Position numbers and translations under genes: made by a program
Origin: Chitinophaga barathri
GTDB lineage: Bacteria; Bacteroidota; Bacteroidia; Chitinophagales; Chitinophagaceae
NCBI RefSeq assembly: GCF_003807585.1
Contig: NZ_RMBX01000007.1
Location: forward strand, 124,001 to 188,000
Direction: 5' to 3'
DNA length: 64,000 nt
In this document: positions 27,336-35,894 of the stretch, piece after piece
Numbering within the stretch: the stretch's first letter is position 1
Layout of the letters: every line of letters starts with the position of its first letter
The notes under the pieces: model-generated
What the model saw: the letters and a program-made list of their open reading frames with translations, nothing else
The model's database searches: none
Told to the model about the DNA's origin: nothing

Positions 27336-29114
27336 ATGCAAGCGGCAACCACTTATCAGCAAAGAACCGATGATTTTACCCGGCAGTTGGGGCAAACGGA
27401 TCGTTACCTTAAACAGCTGAGCCTATCCAGGCTCCTGTGTTTCGCGGGTATCCTATTTTTGGGCGTGCAATATTTCAGGCACAATTTCCAGGTGGGATGG
27501 TTGCTGGGCGGGATGGTCTTATTGGCCGGTTTTGTATGGAGCCTGGTGCGGTACCAGCGCGTCAAAGACCACCAGGCATTGTTGCAGGCGCTGCTTTCGC
27601 TGAACCAGAAAGAGCTGCGGGTAGTAACGGATCATGTGGCTGATTTTGAGAACGGAGAAGAGTTCATCAACGACCAGCATGATTTCACCAGCGACCTCGA
27701 TGTATTTGGCCCTTCTTCTCTTTTTCAATACCTGAACCGTACGGGTACCCTTACCGGCAAACATTTCCTGGCGGGATGGCTGCAAAGACCGCTGCAAAAC
27801 AGCGCGGATATAAAAGCCATGCAGGCGGCCGTGCAAAAGCTGGGCGGCCAGCTGGAATTCCGGCAGCTGTTCACCGCACATGCACAGCTGGCGAAGGAAG
27901 GCGTGAACGATGTAAAAGAGATTCGTTTATGGAAGGAGGCGCCCCTGCAGTTTTTACAACGAAAGACTTTGCGGATAGCTGCTTACGTGATGCCTGCGCT
28001 GGTGCTTGCCGCTATTGGTTATTACATCTACAGCGGTAACTATGTGCCGATGCTACTGGGCATGTTTGTGAACTGGATGATATTGCTCGGGAATGTAAAG
28101 AAGGTGAACGGGCAGCATATTTTGTTGTCCAACAAAGAGCAGTTGCTGAAGAAATTCGCGGTGTTGCTGCGGATGATCAAACAGGAGGACTGGAAAGGCG
28201 TACCATGGCTGGAAGCGCGGCAGCATACGGCCGCGGAAGCGGATAAATCGTTACATAAACTTGCGGCGATCAGCAACCTGCTGGACCAGCGGCTGAACTT
28301 GCTTGTGGGCCTTGTGCTCAATTCCGTTATCCTGTACGAAATACATTGCATTTTCAGGCTGGAGCGCTGGAAGTCGGAGCACCGGCTGGATATGGAAGAA
28401 TGGCTGGAAGTGATCGCGCAGGTGGAGACGGCGAACAGCCTGGCGACCTTTGCGTTTAATCACCCAACCTATACATACCCTAAAATCGGCGAACAGCCGG
28501 GTGTTTCAGGCAAAGCAGTGGGCCATCCGCTGATACCGGAAGGGGAATGCGTGGTGAATGATTGCAGCATCGGAAGCGGGGAGCAGTTTCACATCATCAC
28601 CGGCTCGAACATGTCCGGCAAAAGTACTTTCCTGCGGAGCGTGGGCACCAACTGGCTGCTGGCCATGACCGGCGCCCCGGTATGCGCGGAATCGTTCACC
28701 TGCAACCCGCTCAGGATCATGACGTCCATGCGGATCAAGGATTCCATTGCACGGCATACGTCTTATTTCCAGGCGGAACTGCTGCGGTTGCAACATATCA
28801 TCCAGGTATTAAAAAGCGGGCAGCAGGTATTTATCATCCTCGATGAAATACTGAAAGGCACGAACTCCGAAGACAAGCTGGCCGGCTCCCGTGAACTGAT
28901 CCGGCATTTCCTCCAATACCGCTGCCTTGGTATGATCGCGACCCATGACCTGGAGCTGGGCACGCTGGAGCAGGAATATCCAGAGCAGATCCGCAATTAT
29001 TGTTTCGAAAGCAGCCTGGACAACGGCCATCTTCACTTCGACTACCGTATGCGGCCGGGTATAGCGCGGAACAAAAACGCGACTTTCCTGATGAAACAGA
29101 TGGAGATCATTTAA
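27336..29114 (+). CDS. Membrane-anchored MutS-like ATPase
   Basis: A 592-residue protein. The C-terminal 200 residues are a MutS ATPase: GSNMSGKSTFLRSVG (P-loop), MTSMRIKDSIARHTSYFQAE, VFIILDEILKGTNSEDK (Walker B) and ATHDLELGTLE. The N-terminal half has two hydrophobic pairs (about residues 30-65 and 205-245) in place of mismatch-recognition and connector domains, and a clamp-like helical core lies between. It is thus not a mismatch-repair MutS; it is a widespread but uncharacterised Bacteroidota class. Start at 27336 follows a TATCTTTC box by four bases; the longer frame runs through the icmF terminator. Confidence 0.85.
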   Translation: MQAATTYQQRTDDFTRQLGQTDRYLKQLSLSRLLCFAGILFLGVQYFRHNFQVGWLLGGMVLLAGFVWSLVRYQRVKDHQALLQALLSLNQKELRVVTDHVADFENGEEFINDQHDFTSDLDVFGPSSLFQYLNRTGTLTGKHFLAGWLQRPLQNSADIKAMQAAVQKLGGQLEFRQLFTAHAQLAKEGVNDVKEIRLWKEAPLQFLQRKTLRIAAYVMPALVLAAIGYYIYSGNYVPMLLGMFVNWMILLGNVKKVNGQHILLSNKEQLLKKFAVLLRMIKQEDWKGVPWLEARQHTAAEADKSLHKLAAISNLLDQRLNLLVGLVLNSVILYEIHCIFRLERWKSEHRLDMEEWLEVIAQVETANSLATFAFNHPTYTYPKIGEQPGVSGKAVGHPLIPEGECVVNDCSIGSGEQFHIITGSNMSGKSTFLRSVGTNWLLAMTGAPVCAESFTCNPLRIMTSMRIKDSIARHTSYFQAELLRLQHIIQVLKSGQQVFIILDEILKGTNSEDKLAGSRELIRHFLQYRCLGMIATHDLELGTLEQEYPEQIRNYCFESSLDNGHLHFDYRMRPGIARNKNATFLMKQMEII

Positions 29115-29123
29115 AAATTTGGC

Positions 29124-29163
29124 AATACTAATATATTTAGTATTTTTACTAAAATAATTAGTG
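29124..29163 (+). promoter_or_regulatory. Operator-like array of TACTAA/TTAGTA half-sites
   Basis: AATACTAA (29124-29131) and TTAGTATT (29137-29144) form a perfect inverted repeat; a second pair, TACTAAA (29147-29153) and TTAGT (29158-29162), follows. They fill the entire spacer before the radical SAM gene. Confidence 0.5.
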
Positions 29164-29166
29164 CAA

Positions 29167-30249
29167 ATGACGCTCCCTTTCAGCGACAACGCATCCGGAA
29201 ACCCTTACTATAAAGGTCGCGGCGCACAGGTAAACCCTAAGAACAAGTACCTGGCCGCCGAATACGCCCAGGAACACCCTGAGGGTATTGACGAATGGTG
29301 GCAGGCCGATGTTCCCACGCAGATCTTCGAGGAACATTCCAAAACCCTTGTAAACAAGGTGGAAAGTCCCGATGTAGGCATGTGGTACTCTATGAATCCC
29401 TACCAGGGCTGCGAGCATGGCTGTATCTACTGTTACGCGCGCAACACCCACCAGTACTGGGGCTTTAGCGCCGGTCTTGATTTTGAAAGAAAGATCATTG
29501 CCAAAAACAATGCGCCGGAGCTGCTCAAAAAATTCCTCAACAACAAAAACTGGGTGCCCAAACCCATTTCCCTCTCCGGAAATACCGATTGTTACCAACC
29601 GCTTGAAAGAAAGATGTGGCTCACCCGCCAGCTGCTGGAAGTGGCCTGGGAGTACCGTCAGCCGGTAGGGATCATAACAAAAAACGCGCTGGTGCTACGG
29701 GATAAATATATCCTTCAGAAGATGGCGGAGCATAACCTGGTATGCGTGTACGTATCGCTTACTACTTTGCAGGAAGACCTGCGGCAGAAGATGGAACCGC
29801 GCACCGCTACCGCGGCGCAGCGCCTGAAAGTGGTGCGGGAACTGTCTGAACTGGGCATTCCCGTAGGGGTTATGACGGCGCCGATCATCCCGGGGCTGAA
29901 CGATCATGAGATACCACGGCTGCTGGAACAGGCTTCGGAAAACGGGGCGAAGTTTGCGGGATATACGGTGGTAAGATTAAATGATGCGGTGAAGATCATT
30001 TTTAACGACTGGTTGTATAAAAACTTCCCGGACAGGGCCGATAAAGTATGGCACCTGGTGGAAAGCATGCACGGCGGAAAAGTGAACGACAGCGATTTCG
30101 GGAGGAGAATGCGGGGAGAAGGCAATATCGCGGAACTCATCCGCCAACAATTCAGACTGCAAACCAAGCGGTTAGGCATAAACCAGGAGAAGTTCGAGTT
30201 TAATACGGAACTGTTCCAACGGCCTAACAGTCAGTTGAAATTGTTCTGA
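29167..30249 (+). CDS. PA0069-type radical SAM protein (SPL-like)
   Basis: A 360-residue iron-sulfur enzyme. The cluster motif CEHGCIYCYA (CxxxCxxC, about residues 85-95) is followed by ARNTHQYWGFSAGLDFERKI and the SGNTDCYQPLERK, GIITKNALVLRD and APIIPGLNDHE blocks typical of the PA0069 / Rv2578c family, relatives of spore photoproduct lyase. The reaction is not established; nucleic-acid damage reversal is a guess from that kinship. A GTG at 29161 is an alternative start. Its spacer is filled by operator-like repeats, so it is probably tightly regulated. Confidence 0.9.
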   Translation: MTLPFSDNASGNPYYKGRGAQVNPKNKYLAAEYAQEHPEGIDEWWQADVPTQIFEEHSKTLVNKVESPDVGMWYSMNPYQGCEHGCIYCYARNTHQYWGFSAGLDFERKIIAKNNAPELLKKFLNNKNWVPKPISLSGNTDCYQPLERKMWLTRQLLEVAWEYRQPVGIITKNALVLRDKYILQKMAEHNLVCVYVSLTTLQEDLRQKMEPRTATAAQRLKVVRELSELGIPVGVMTAPIIPGLNDHEIPRLLEQASENGAKFAGYTVVRLNDAVKIIFNDWLYKNFPDRADKVWHLVESMHGGKVNDSDFGRRMRGEGNIAELIRQQFRLQTKRLGINQEKFEFNTELFQRPNSQLKLF

Positions 30250-30309
30250 TAAAATAAAAAGGTGGAATTTTTAGGTGGACATGAAGAAGTAACATATAAT
30301 CTTTATTTG

Positions 30310-30317
30310 TATCTTTA
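30310..30317 (+). promoter_or_regulatory. -7-like box TATCTTTA before the DUF3857 pair
   Basis: Seven of eight positions fit TAnnTTTG, 21 bases before the ATG at 30339. No clear -33 element. Confidence 0.45.
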
Positions 30318-30338
30318 TGTTCCTTATACCTATAATCT

Positions 30339-32378
30339 ATGCCATACAGTCGTAATTGCCTGTACCTCAATGTAATCCTTTGCGGTTTGACCTTGCCGGC
30401 CTTGGCCTTTGGGGGAATAAAAAAGCCGGAAAAGGCTGAGCATAAGCGTATTGTTCCGCTTGCTAAGGCTGGAAGCGTCGTTGCCGCGCGGATGTTTTCA
30501 GGTGGTGGTTTGAACCAACAGGTTTCCGTTCCCGCCAGAACTCCTTTTCTCCATGAGGCATCCCCTTTTACCGAAGAAAACAAAAACATCGTCATACGCG
30601 AAAGAAAAGAACGCTATGAATTCGTTAAAGGCGATGATAAACACCCCGTTTGGGTTAAACAATCCTTCACCACATTTTATCGCTGCGACGAATACCGCGG
30701 TTCTATTCCCGTTGTAGAATTTTATGACGACTATAGCCGTGTGGATGAAGTAAAAGCCTATGTGAACGGGGACAGGATGAAAGTAAAGGTCGAGCATGAC
30801 TATTACTCCGTGGAAGGTTTCTTTTACTCAGATGCGCGCATATGCGGCTTTATGCTGCCGCTGGAGAAAAAAGGCACCGAAAGCAAAGTGGAGCTGCAAA
30901 AGACCGTGCTGGACCCGCGTTATTTCACCACCGTGTTTTTCCAGGAAGAATTTTTCCAGGAACAAAAAGAAATAACCCTCGTAGTGCCCCGCTGGATGAA
31001 GCTGGAGATCAAAGAAATGAACTTTGGCAAAGCTGGCGTGCAGTCTTCCAAAACCTACGACGAAAAAAATAACGCGGACGTTTATACCTACACCGCCAAA
31101 AGCATCAAACCATCCAAATCGGAGCAGAACGCGCCAGGCCCCAGCTACCTGTACCCGCACCTGCTGGTAGTGAGCCATGCCGCTGAAACGCCCGCCGGTA
31201 AGATCACCTACTTCGGCAATGTGAACGATCTCTATACCTGGTACCGCAGTCTTGTAAAAGAGATCGGCAACGATCCGGCCGCTATCAAAACCACCGCACT
31301 GGACATCACCAAAGACAAAAAAGACGATCTCGAAAAAATAAAAGCCGTGTATACCTGGGTGCAGGAAAACATCCGTTATATCGCTTTCGAAGACGGTATA
31401 GCCGGTTTCCGCCCTGCTAAAGCCCAGGATGTACTACAGAAGAAATACGGCGACTGCAAAGGCATGGCCAACCTCACCAAGGAAATGCTCAACGCCCTCG
31501 GCCTCGATGCGCGCCTTTGCTGGATAGGTACCCGTCACATCGCCTACGACTATTCCACGCCCACGCTCTCCGTGGACAATCATATGATCTGCGCCGTGAA
31601 CCTCAAAGGCAAACAATATTTCCTGGACGCCACGGAAACCTATATCGGGTTTGACCAATATGCCGAACGTATACAGGGCCGCCAGGTGCTGATCGAAAAC
31701 GGTGACCAGTACACGCTTTCCAAAGTGCCCGCCCGTACCTTCGAACAGAACCGGCAGGTGGAAAAAAGAATCCTGCATGTGGAAGGCAATAACCTCGTAG
31801 GTTCAGTAGACCACCGTTATACCGGCGAATGCACAGAATATATCCTCACGCAGGCGCACCAGGTGAAAAAAGATAAACTGGAAGAAGCATTGCAGCAGTT
31901 CCTCACAAAAGAGAACCGTGCCTACGCCATCTCCTCCGTAAAAACCTCCGACCTGCACGACTGGAGCAAAGACATGACCATTCAGTACGATCTCCAGCAC
32001 AAAGACGCCGTGAACAATTTTGGTGACGAGCTGTACATCGAGCTGGATTTCCGCAAAGAAATGGAAGACGGGAACATCGATACCACGCTGCGTGAGCATG
32101 ACCTGTGGCTGAGCTTCAAAAGACAACTGGTACAGGAAACCACGCTGGCCATTCCCGCGGGTTACAAAGTAAAATCGCTTCCACCCGCGGTGAACATCGA
32201 TCATCCCAAGTATGCCTTCAAAGCGGTGTACGAACAGCAGGCGGACAAAGTAGTGTACCGCAAAGAGATCACCATCAAAAATACCCACCTGGAAAAAAAA
32301 GAGTTTTCCGGCTGGAACAACGATATCAAAAAACTACGTCAAACTTACCTGGAACAAATAACCCTTACCAAAAAATAG
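30339..32378 (+). CDS. DUF3857/transglutaminase-core protein, catalytic form
   Basis: A 679-residue exported protein (signal peptide about residues 1-25, ending ALAFG). A DUF3857 sandwich (about 90-270) is followed by a transglutaminase-like core (about 340-450) with all three catalytic positions: Cys in KKYGDCKGMANL, His in VDNHMICAV and Asp in YFLDATE. A DUF2569/3858-like C-terminal part follows. Probably periplasmic or surface exposed; substrate unknown. Seven bases separate it from the paralogue downstream, so the pair is one operon. Confidence 0.88.
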   Translation: MPYSRNCLYLNVILCGLTLPALAFGGIKKPEKAEHKRIVPLAKAGSVVAARMFSGGGLNQQVSVPARTPFLHEASPFTEENKNIVIRERKERYEFVKGDDKHPVWVKQSFTTFYRCDEYRGSIPVVEFYDDYSRVDEVKAYVNGDRMKVKVEHDYYSVEGFFYSDARICGFMLPLEKKGTESKVELQKTVLDPRYFTTVFFQEEFFQEQKEITLVVPRWMKLEIKEMNFGKAGVQSSKTYDEKNNADVYTYTAKSIKPSKSEQNAPGPSYLYPHLLVVSHAAETPAGKITYFGNVNDLYTWYRSLVKEIGNDPAAIKTTALDITKDKKDDLEKIKAVYTWVQENIRYIAFEDGIAGFRPAKAQDVLQKKYGDCKGMANLTKEMLNALGLDARLCWIGTRHIAYDYSTPTLSVDNHMICAVNLKGKQYFLDATETYIGFDQYAERIQGRQVLIENGDQYTLSKVPARTFEQNRQVEKRILHVEGNNLVGSVDHRYTGECTEYILTQAHQVKKDKLEEALQQFLTKENRAYAISSVKTSDLHDWSKDMTIQYDLQHKDAVNNFGDELYIELDFRKEMEDGNIDTTLREHDLWLSFKRQLVQETTLAIPAGYKVKSLPPAVNIDHPKYAFKAVYEQQADKVVYRKEITIKNTHLEKKEFSGWNNDIKKLRQTYLEQITLTKK

Positions 32379-32385
32379 ACCACCT

Positions 32386-34608
32386 ATGAAAACCTATATC
32401 GCCATACTGATCTGCCTGCTGCTGCTGATTACAGGCATGATGGCGCAAGAAAGGAAAGTGGAGCCCTGGGATGCCAAAGCCGAGGTGAAATACAAAAAGC
32501 GCCTGGCTGAAGTAAAAGAGGAGATCTGGAGCTGGAAGCAGGCCGGTTTTAAAAACCGCACCGTGCCCGCGGAGTACGCCAAAGAATCCGCCGTGGTACT
32601 GGCAAAACACATTGAGCTCACTACGCCGGACAAAGACAGGGAGCTACATCGCTCCATCAGGGTGCTGGTAGCTATCAATGATAAGGCCGCCTTGGAAGAA
32701 TATTCCGAGTTTTCCTTCAAACAGTACGAATCGCTCAGCAGTTGGTACGCCCTGGAGCCGTTCGATAAAATGACCAAAGTGACCTACATGGGCGCCCGCA
32801 TCTTTAAAAAAGACGGCGGCACCCGCGAAATATACTCGGACGAAGCGGTGGTGACCGAAGTGAACCGCCGGAGCCATAAGACCCGCAAGCTGGCCATCCC
32901 GGACCTGCAGGTGGGCGATATGATCGAATACTTTGTACGCGAGGAAAGATTTATCAACCACGCCAATGCCTATACAGAAGAGCTGTTTGTACTGGGAGAC
33001 GAGGAGCCGGTGATGGAATATTCCGTGCATGTATCCGCCTGGGAAGAGGTGTTTGCCCTGGAATACCGGTGTATGAACGGGGCGCCGAACTTCAAGCAGA
33101 AGATAGCGGACCATATGATGCAGCTGGACATGCTCGTGAAAAACGTACCGCCGCAGCCTGTAAAGCTCTGGATGAACCCTTTCAGGCAGATCCCCATGGT
33201 GCGCCTGCACCTGCGGGTGGGCGCCCGCCGGGAAAAGCTGGGCCGCCGCAAGGAAGGCACCATCTATAGTAATCCCAACGCCCTCAAGACCCGCGATGAA
33301 GCCGTAGCGGAACTGGTGGCCATGCGCAACGCCACATCCTCCGGCACCCTGCCCTTCCTGGGCGAGGTATGGGACAACGTAAAACAATTCAAAAAGACTA
33401 ATAAAAACGCCTCGGACGAAGAACTGACGCATTATATATATTACCTGATCCGGTATATGGGCCTTTACCGGGTGAACCCGCAGGACGAGATCGTAGTGGA
33501 CCAGCGCCGCAACTGGGCGGGCCTGAGCGAGCGGAACTTCCTACGGTATGTGAACTATATGCTGGTGAAAAATGATATCGACGCGGATTTTGTGCTGGCC
33601 ACTCCCCGTTACGGGCCTTCGCAGAACGAGGTATTTGAGACGGACGATTTCCGGGTGATGCTCAAAACTGTGGGTAAAAAGCCGGTGTACATGAGCGCGG
33701 AAGGCATCTTTTCCAATACGGAATATATCCCGGCCGAGTTTGAAGGCCAGAAAGCCCCGCTGGTAACGGGCGGGCCCAGGGACGAAAGCATCAAAGGCAA
33801 CGTAGAGATACCTTACAGCGAGGCGAAGCAGAACCGGCAGGTAGAGAACCTGCTGATCAGTTTCGGGCAGGACGATCTCCAGCAATTGAAGATAGACCGT
33901 ACTTCCAGCGCCACCGGGCACTTTAAGCAGCCGCTCCAGCAAAAGCTGCTCCTGTACGAAGACTACTATGACGCGGAGCGCCAGGCGCTGGGGATCAAAC
34001 AATCATTTATGGACGAGTTTGCGGACAGTAAAAGGAACCGTTCCCTGGCGGATGAATACCGCAATGCCTTTGAGAAAGCGAGGAAAGACGTGAAAGAATC
34101 CTTCCTGGACGAGGTAAAAACGCAGTTTGACAACCAGCCCGAGAGCCTGGACAAATTCAGTGTGCTGAAGATGGGCCTGCGGCACAACGAACCCGAGATA
34201 TCGTACAACATGGCCTTTACCATGAACGGATATATTAAAAAGGCCGGGAGCAATTATATAATAGACGCGGGCCGGCTGATAGGGCCACAGATGAGCATCA
34301 AGCCGTCTCAGCGGGAGCGGAAGGCGGATGTGTACATGCCTTTTGCCCGTTCTTTTGAGTACAACCTGGAGTTCCGGATACCCGCCGGATACACGCTGGA
34401 AGGGGCGGACAAGCTGGCGAGGAGCATTGATAATGAATGCGGAAGCTTTGTAGTGACGACGAAGCAGGCGGAAGGCAAACTGACCGTGTCTGTAAAAAAG
34501 ATCTATAAAAATGCCTTTGCGCCGGCCGCAAAGTGGCCACAGTTGCTGGAAATGGTGGATGCGGCTGAGGCATTCCAGCAGCAGAAGATCCTGCTCAGGA
34601 AGGCATAA
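32386..34608 (+). CDS. DUF3857 protein with degenerate transglutaminase region
   Basis: A 740-residue exported protein (signal peptide MKTYIAILICLLLLITGMMA). The DUF3857 part (about 60-260) matches its upstream paralogue in outline (ARIFKKDGGTREIYSDEAVV, LAIPDLQVGDMIEYFV). At the place of the transglutaminase core (about 345-430) the helical frame is kept (LTHYIYYLIRYMGLYRV, LSERNFLRYVNYMLVKNDID) but the GDCxG Cys is missing, so it should not catalyse. Perhaps a binding partner of the active copy. Function unknown. Confidence 0.85.
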   Translation: MKTYIAILICLLLLITGMMAQERKVEPWDAKAEVKYKKRLAEVKEEIWSWKQAGFKNRTVPAEYAKESAVVLAKHIELTTPDKDRELHRSIRVLVAINDKAALEEYSEFSFKQYESLSSWYALEPFDKMTKVTYMGARIFKKDGGTREIYSDEAVVTEVNRRSHKTRKLAIPDLQVGDMIEYFVREERFINHANAYTEELFVLGDEEPVMEYSVHVSAWEEVFALEYRCMNGAPNFKQKIADHMMQLDMLVKNVPPQPVKLWMNPFRQIPMVRLHLRVGARREKLGRRKEGTIYSNPNALKTRDEAVAELVAMRNATSSGTLPFLGEVWDNVKQFKKTNKNASDEELTHYIYYLIRYMGLYRVNPQDEIVVDQRRNWAGLSERNFLRYVNYMLVKNDIDADFVLATPRYGPSQNEVFETDDFRVMLKTVGKKPVYMSAEGIFSNTEYIPAEFEGQKAPLVTGGPRDESIKGNVEIPYSEAKQNRQVENLLISFGQDDLQQLKIDRTSSATGHFKQPLQQKLLLYEDYYDAERQALGIKQSFMDEFADSKRNRSLADEYRNAFEKARKDVKESFLDEVKTQFDNQPESLDKFSVLKMGLRHNEPEISYNMAFTMNGYIKKAGSNYIIDAGRLIGPQMSIKPSQRERKADVYMPFARSFEYNLEFRIPAGYTLEGADKLARSIDNECGSFVVTTKQAEGKLTVSVKKIYKNAFAPAAKWPQLLEMVDAAEAFQQQKILLRKA

Positions 34609-34675
34609 TTCAAAGAATTTTATGTCGGAAACAATTTTTTAATGAGAAAAATTATGTAAGGAAAAAAATAAAAAT

Positions 34676-34683
34676 TATCTTTG
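34676..34683 (+). promoter_or_regulatory. -7 promoter box TATCTTTG before a 30-codon gene
   Basis: Perfect TAnnTTTG match; a TTATG at 34652-34656 with 19 bases between could serve as a weak -33. The ATG of the small ORF is 24 bases further on. Confidence 0.65.
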
Positions 34684-34707
34684 TTGCGTAAACAAACAGT
34701 AGTAATA

Positions 34708-34800
34708 ATGTCTCGCAATTGTACATATAAGATGAAGGTCTCAAAGCGCATGCACAAGCAAGCGGGAGATTTCATGCGGGCAGGTTATAACTGGAATTAA
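34708..34800 (+). CDS. Candidate 30-residue basic small protein
   Basis: A self-contained unit: perfect -7 box, short leader, ATG, 30 codons, stop, 33-base spacer, strong terminator. The peptide begins MSRNCTYKMKVSKRMHKQ, then AGDFMRAGYNWN; it is basic with aromatic residues at the end, without a signal peptide. I do not recognise a family. It could instead be a regulatory RNA with an incidental frame, but promoter, ORF and terminator fit together well. It lies in the 547-base gap between the DUF3857 operon and the DinB-like gene. Confidence 0.5.
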   Translation: MSRNCTYKMKVSKRMHKQAGDFMRAGYNWN

Positions 34801-34831
34801 CAAGACAAAAGTTATCCAAAAGATATAACAG

Positions 34832-34865
34832 AAGGGTCCCGCAGACGAAGCGGGGCCCTTTTTTT
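34832..34865 (+). terminator. Terminator after the 30-codon gene
   Basis: AAGGGTCCCGC (34832-34842) pairs with GCGGGGCCCTT (34850-34860) with one G.T pair, then a T run. Confidence 0.88.
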
Positions 34866-34874
34866 ATGGTGCTG

Positions 34875-34982
34875 ATGAATAAAGAATTGCTAATAACAGT
34901 GTCTGGAGAGCGATGCATGGCAAAAGCGTCAGGGGAGTACTATAAGGTATGGTCCCGGCGGAGAAGGTATGTTTTGATATAA
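34875..34982 (+). CDS. Possible 35-residue small protein
   Basis: ATG at 34875 opens 35 codons (MNKELLITVSGERCMAKASG, then EYYKVWSRRRRYVLI), again basic and aromatic toward the end, followed 31 bases later by its own terminator. No good promoter is seen between the previous terminator and this start. Weakly supported. Confidence 0.25.
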   Translation: MNKELLITVSGERCMAKASGEYYKVWSRRRRYVLI

Positions 34983-35013
34983 ACGAAAAAAGAACGTTTT
35001 AAATCAGGAATAT

Positions 35014-35052
35014 AGCCCGGTCCGCTACGCAAAAGCAGGCCGGGCTTTTTTA
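35014..35052 (+). terminator. Second terminator in the small-gene gap
   Basis: AGCCCGG (35014-35020) pairs with CCGGGCT (35040-35046) around a 19-base loop, followed by a T run. With the terminator at 34832 it marks two short transcription units in this gap. Confidence 0.75.
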
Positions 35053-35155
35053 ATGAAATATGGAAAAATGACAAACGAGACATCTATATACAAACCGAAC
35101 ACAAACACCTGGTAATGGCTTTTATGCAAAAGTGATTGCCCCAAAAATTAGAGCG

Positions 35156-35722
35156 ATGAGAAACGTAGTACAATTCGTAAGAGAGGCCCTGATAAACAAC
35201 TTCCGGGAACTGGACCAGTGGTTCAAAGAAGATAACGTGTTGCTCCATTTTAAACCCGGAAGGGATCAGTGGAACATCCGTGAGGTACTGGAGCATATCA
35301 GCCTTACCAATTATTTTTTATTACTCACTATTAATAAAAGCACCCGGAGGGCGCTGGACCGTAAGCTGGAAGGGCTGATAATCATGCCGCCGCATGATTA
35401 TGAAGATAAATTCCGGCAGATAGAAATAGTGAGCAGCAAATCATTCGGATGGGTGAACCCCGAGCACCTGGAGCCAAGCGGCAAAAGGAGCCTGGAAGAA
35501 GTAAGAACCCTTCTCAAACAACAGTTTGCACAGTGCATGTACAACCTGAGCCTGCTTAAAAACGGAGAAGGCAGGCTGGTGAAAACCGAAATGACCGTCA
35601 ACAATCTTGGGAAACTGGATATATACCAGTATATCTTTTTCCTGACAAGACATATAGAACGCCACCAGGCGCAGATGAGGGAGTTGAAGGAAAATTTTGA
35701 GGAAAGCGCGGTGCTGATATGA
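35156..35722 (+). CDS. DinB-like metal-binding four-helix protein
   Basis: A 188-residue cytoplasmic protein starting MRNVVQFVREAL; a GTG 24 bases upstream is less likely. The DinB pattern is present: an N-terminal helix, DQWNIREVLEHISLTNYFLL with the first His, and the late RHIERHQAQMREL with two more. Many DinB-fold proteins are thiol-dependent transferases, others have no known activity; which applies here is open. It ends in its own terminator and so is separate from the operon that follows. Confidence 0.75.
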   Translation: MRNVVQFVREALINNFRELDQWFKEDNVLLHFKPGRDQWNIREVLEHISLTNYFLLLTINKSTRRALDRKLEGLIIMPPHDYEDKFRQIEIVSSKSFGWVNPEHLEPSGKRSLEEVRTLLKQQFAQCMYNLSLLKNGEGRLVKTEMTVNNLGKLDIYQYIFFLTRHIERHQAQMRELKENFEESAVLI

Positions 35723-35757
35723 ATTTTTAATTACGCAAGAGGTAAAGAGTCAACCCG

Positions 35758-35786
35758 GCTCTCCCACTGCGGGAGAGCTTTTTTTT
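35758..35786 (+). terminator. Terminator after the DinB-like gene
   Basis: GCTCTCCC (35758-35765) pairs with GGGAGAGC (35771-35778), loop ACTGC, then eight T. Confidence 0.9.
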
Positions 35787-35894
35787 ATCTCTTTATTTTA
35801 AACATGCCAACAATGAAAAAGAGTTTAACATCCACATACCAGCCAGATAGAAACGACCGCCTGGCGGTCTTATCAGCTCACTACAACATCAGGT

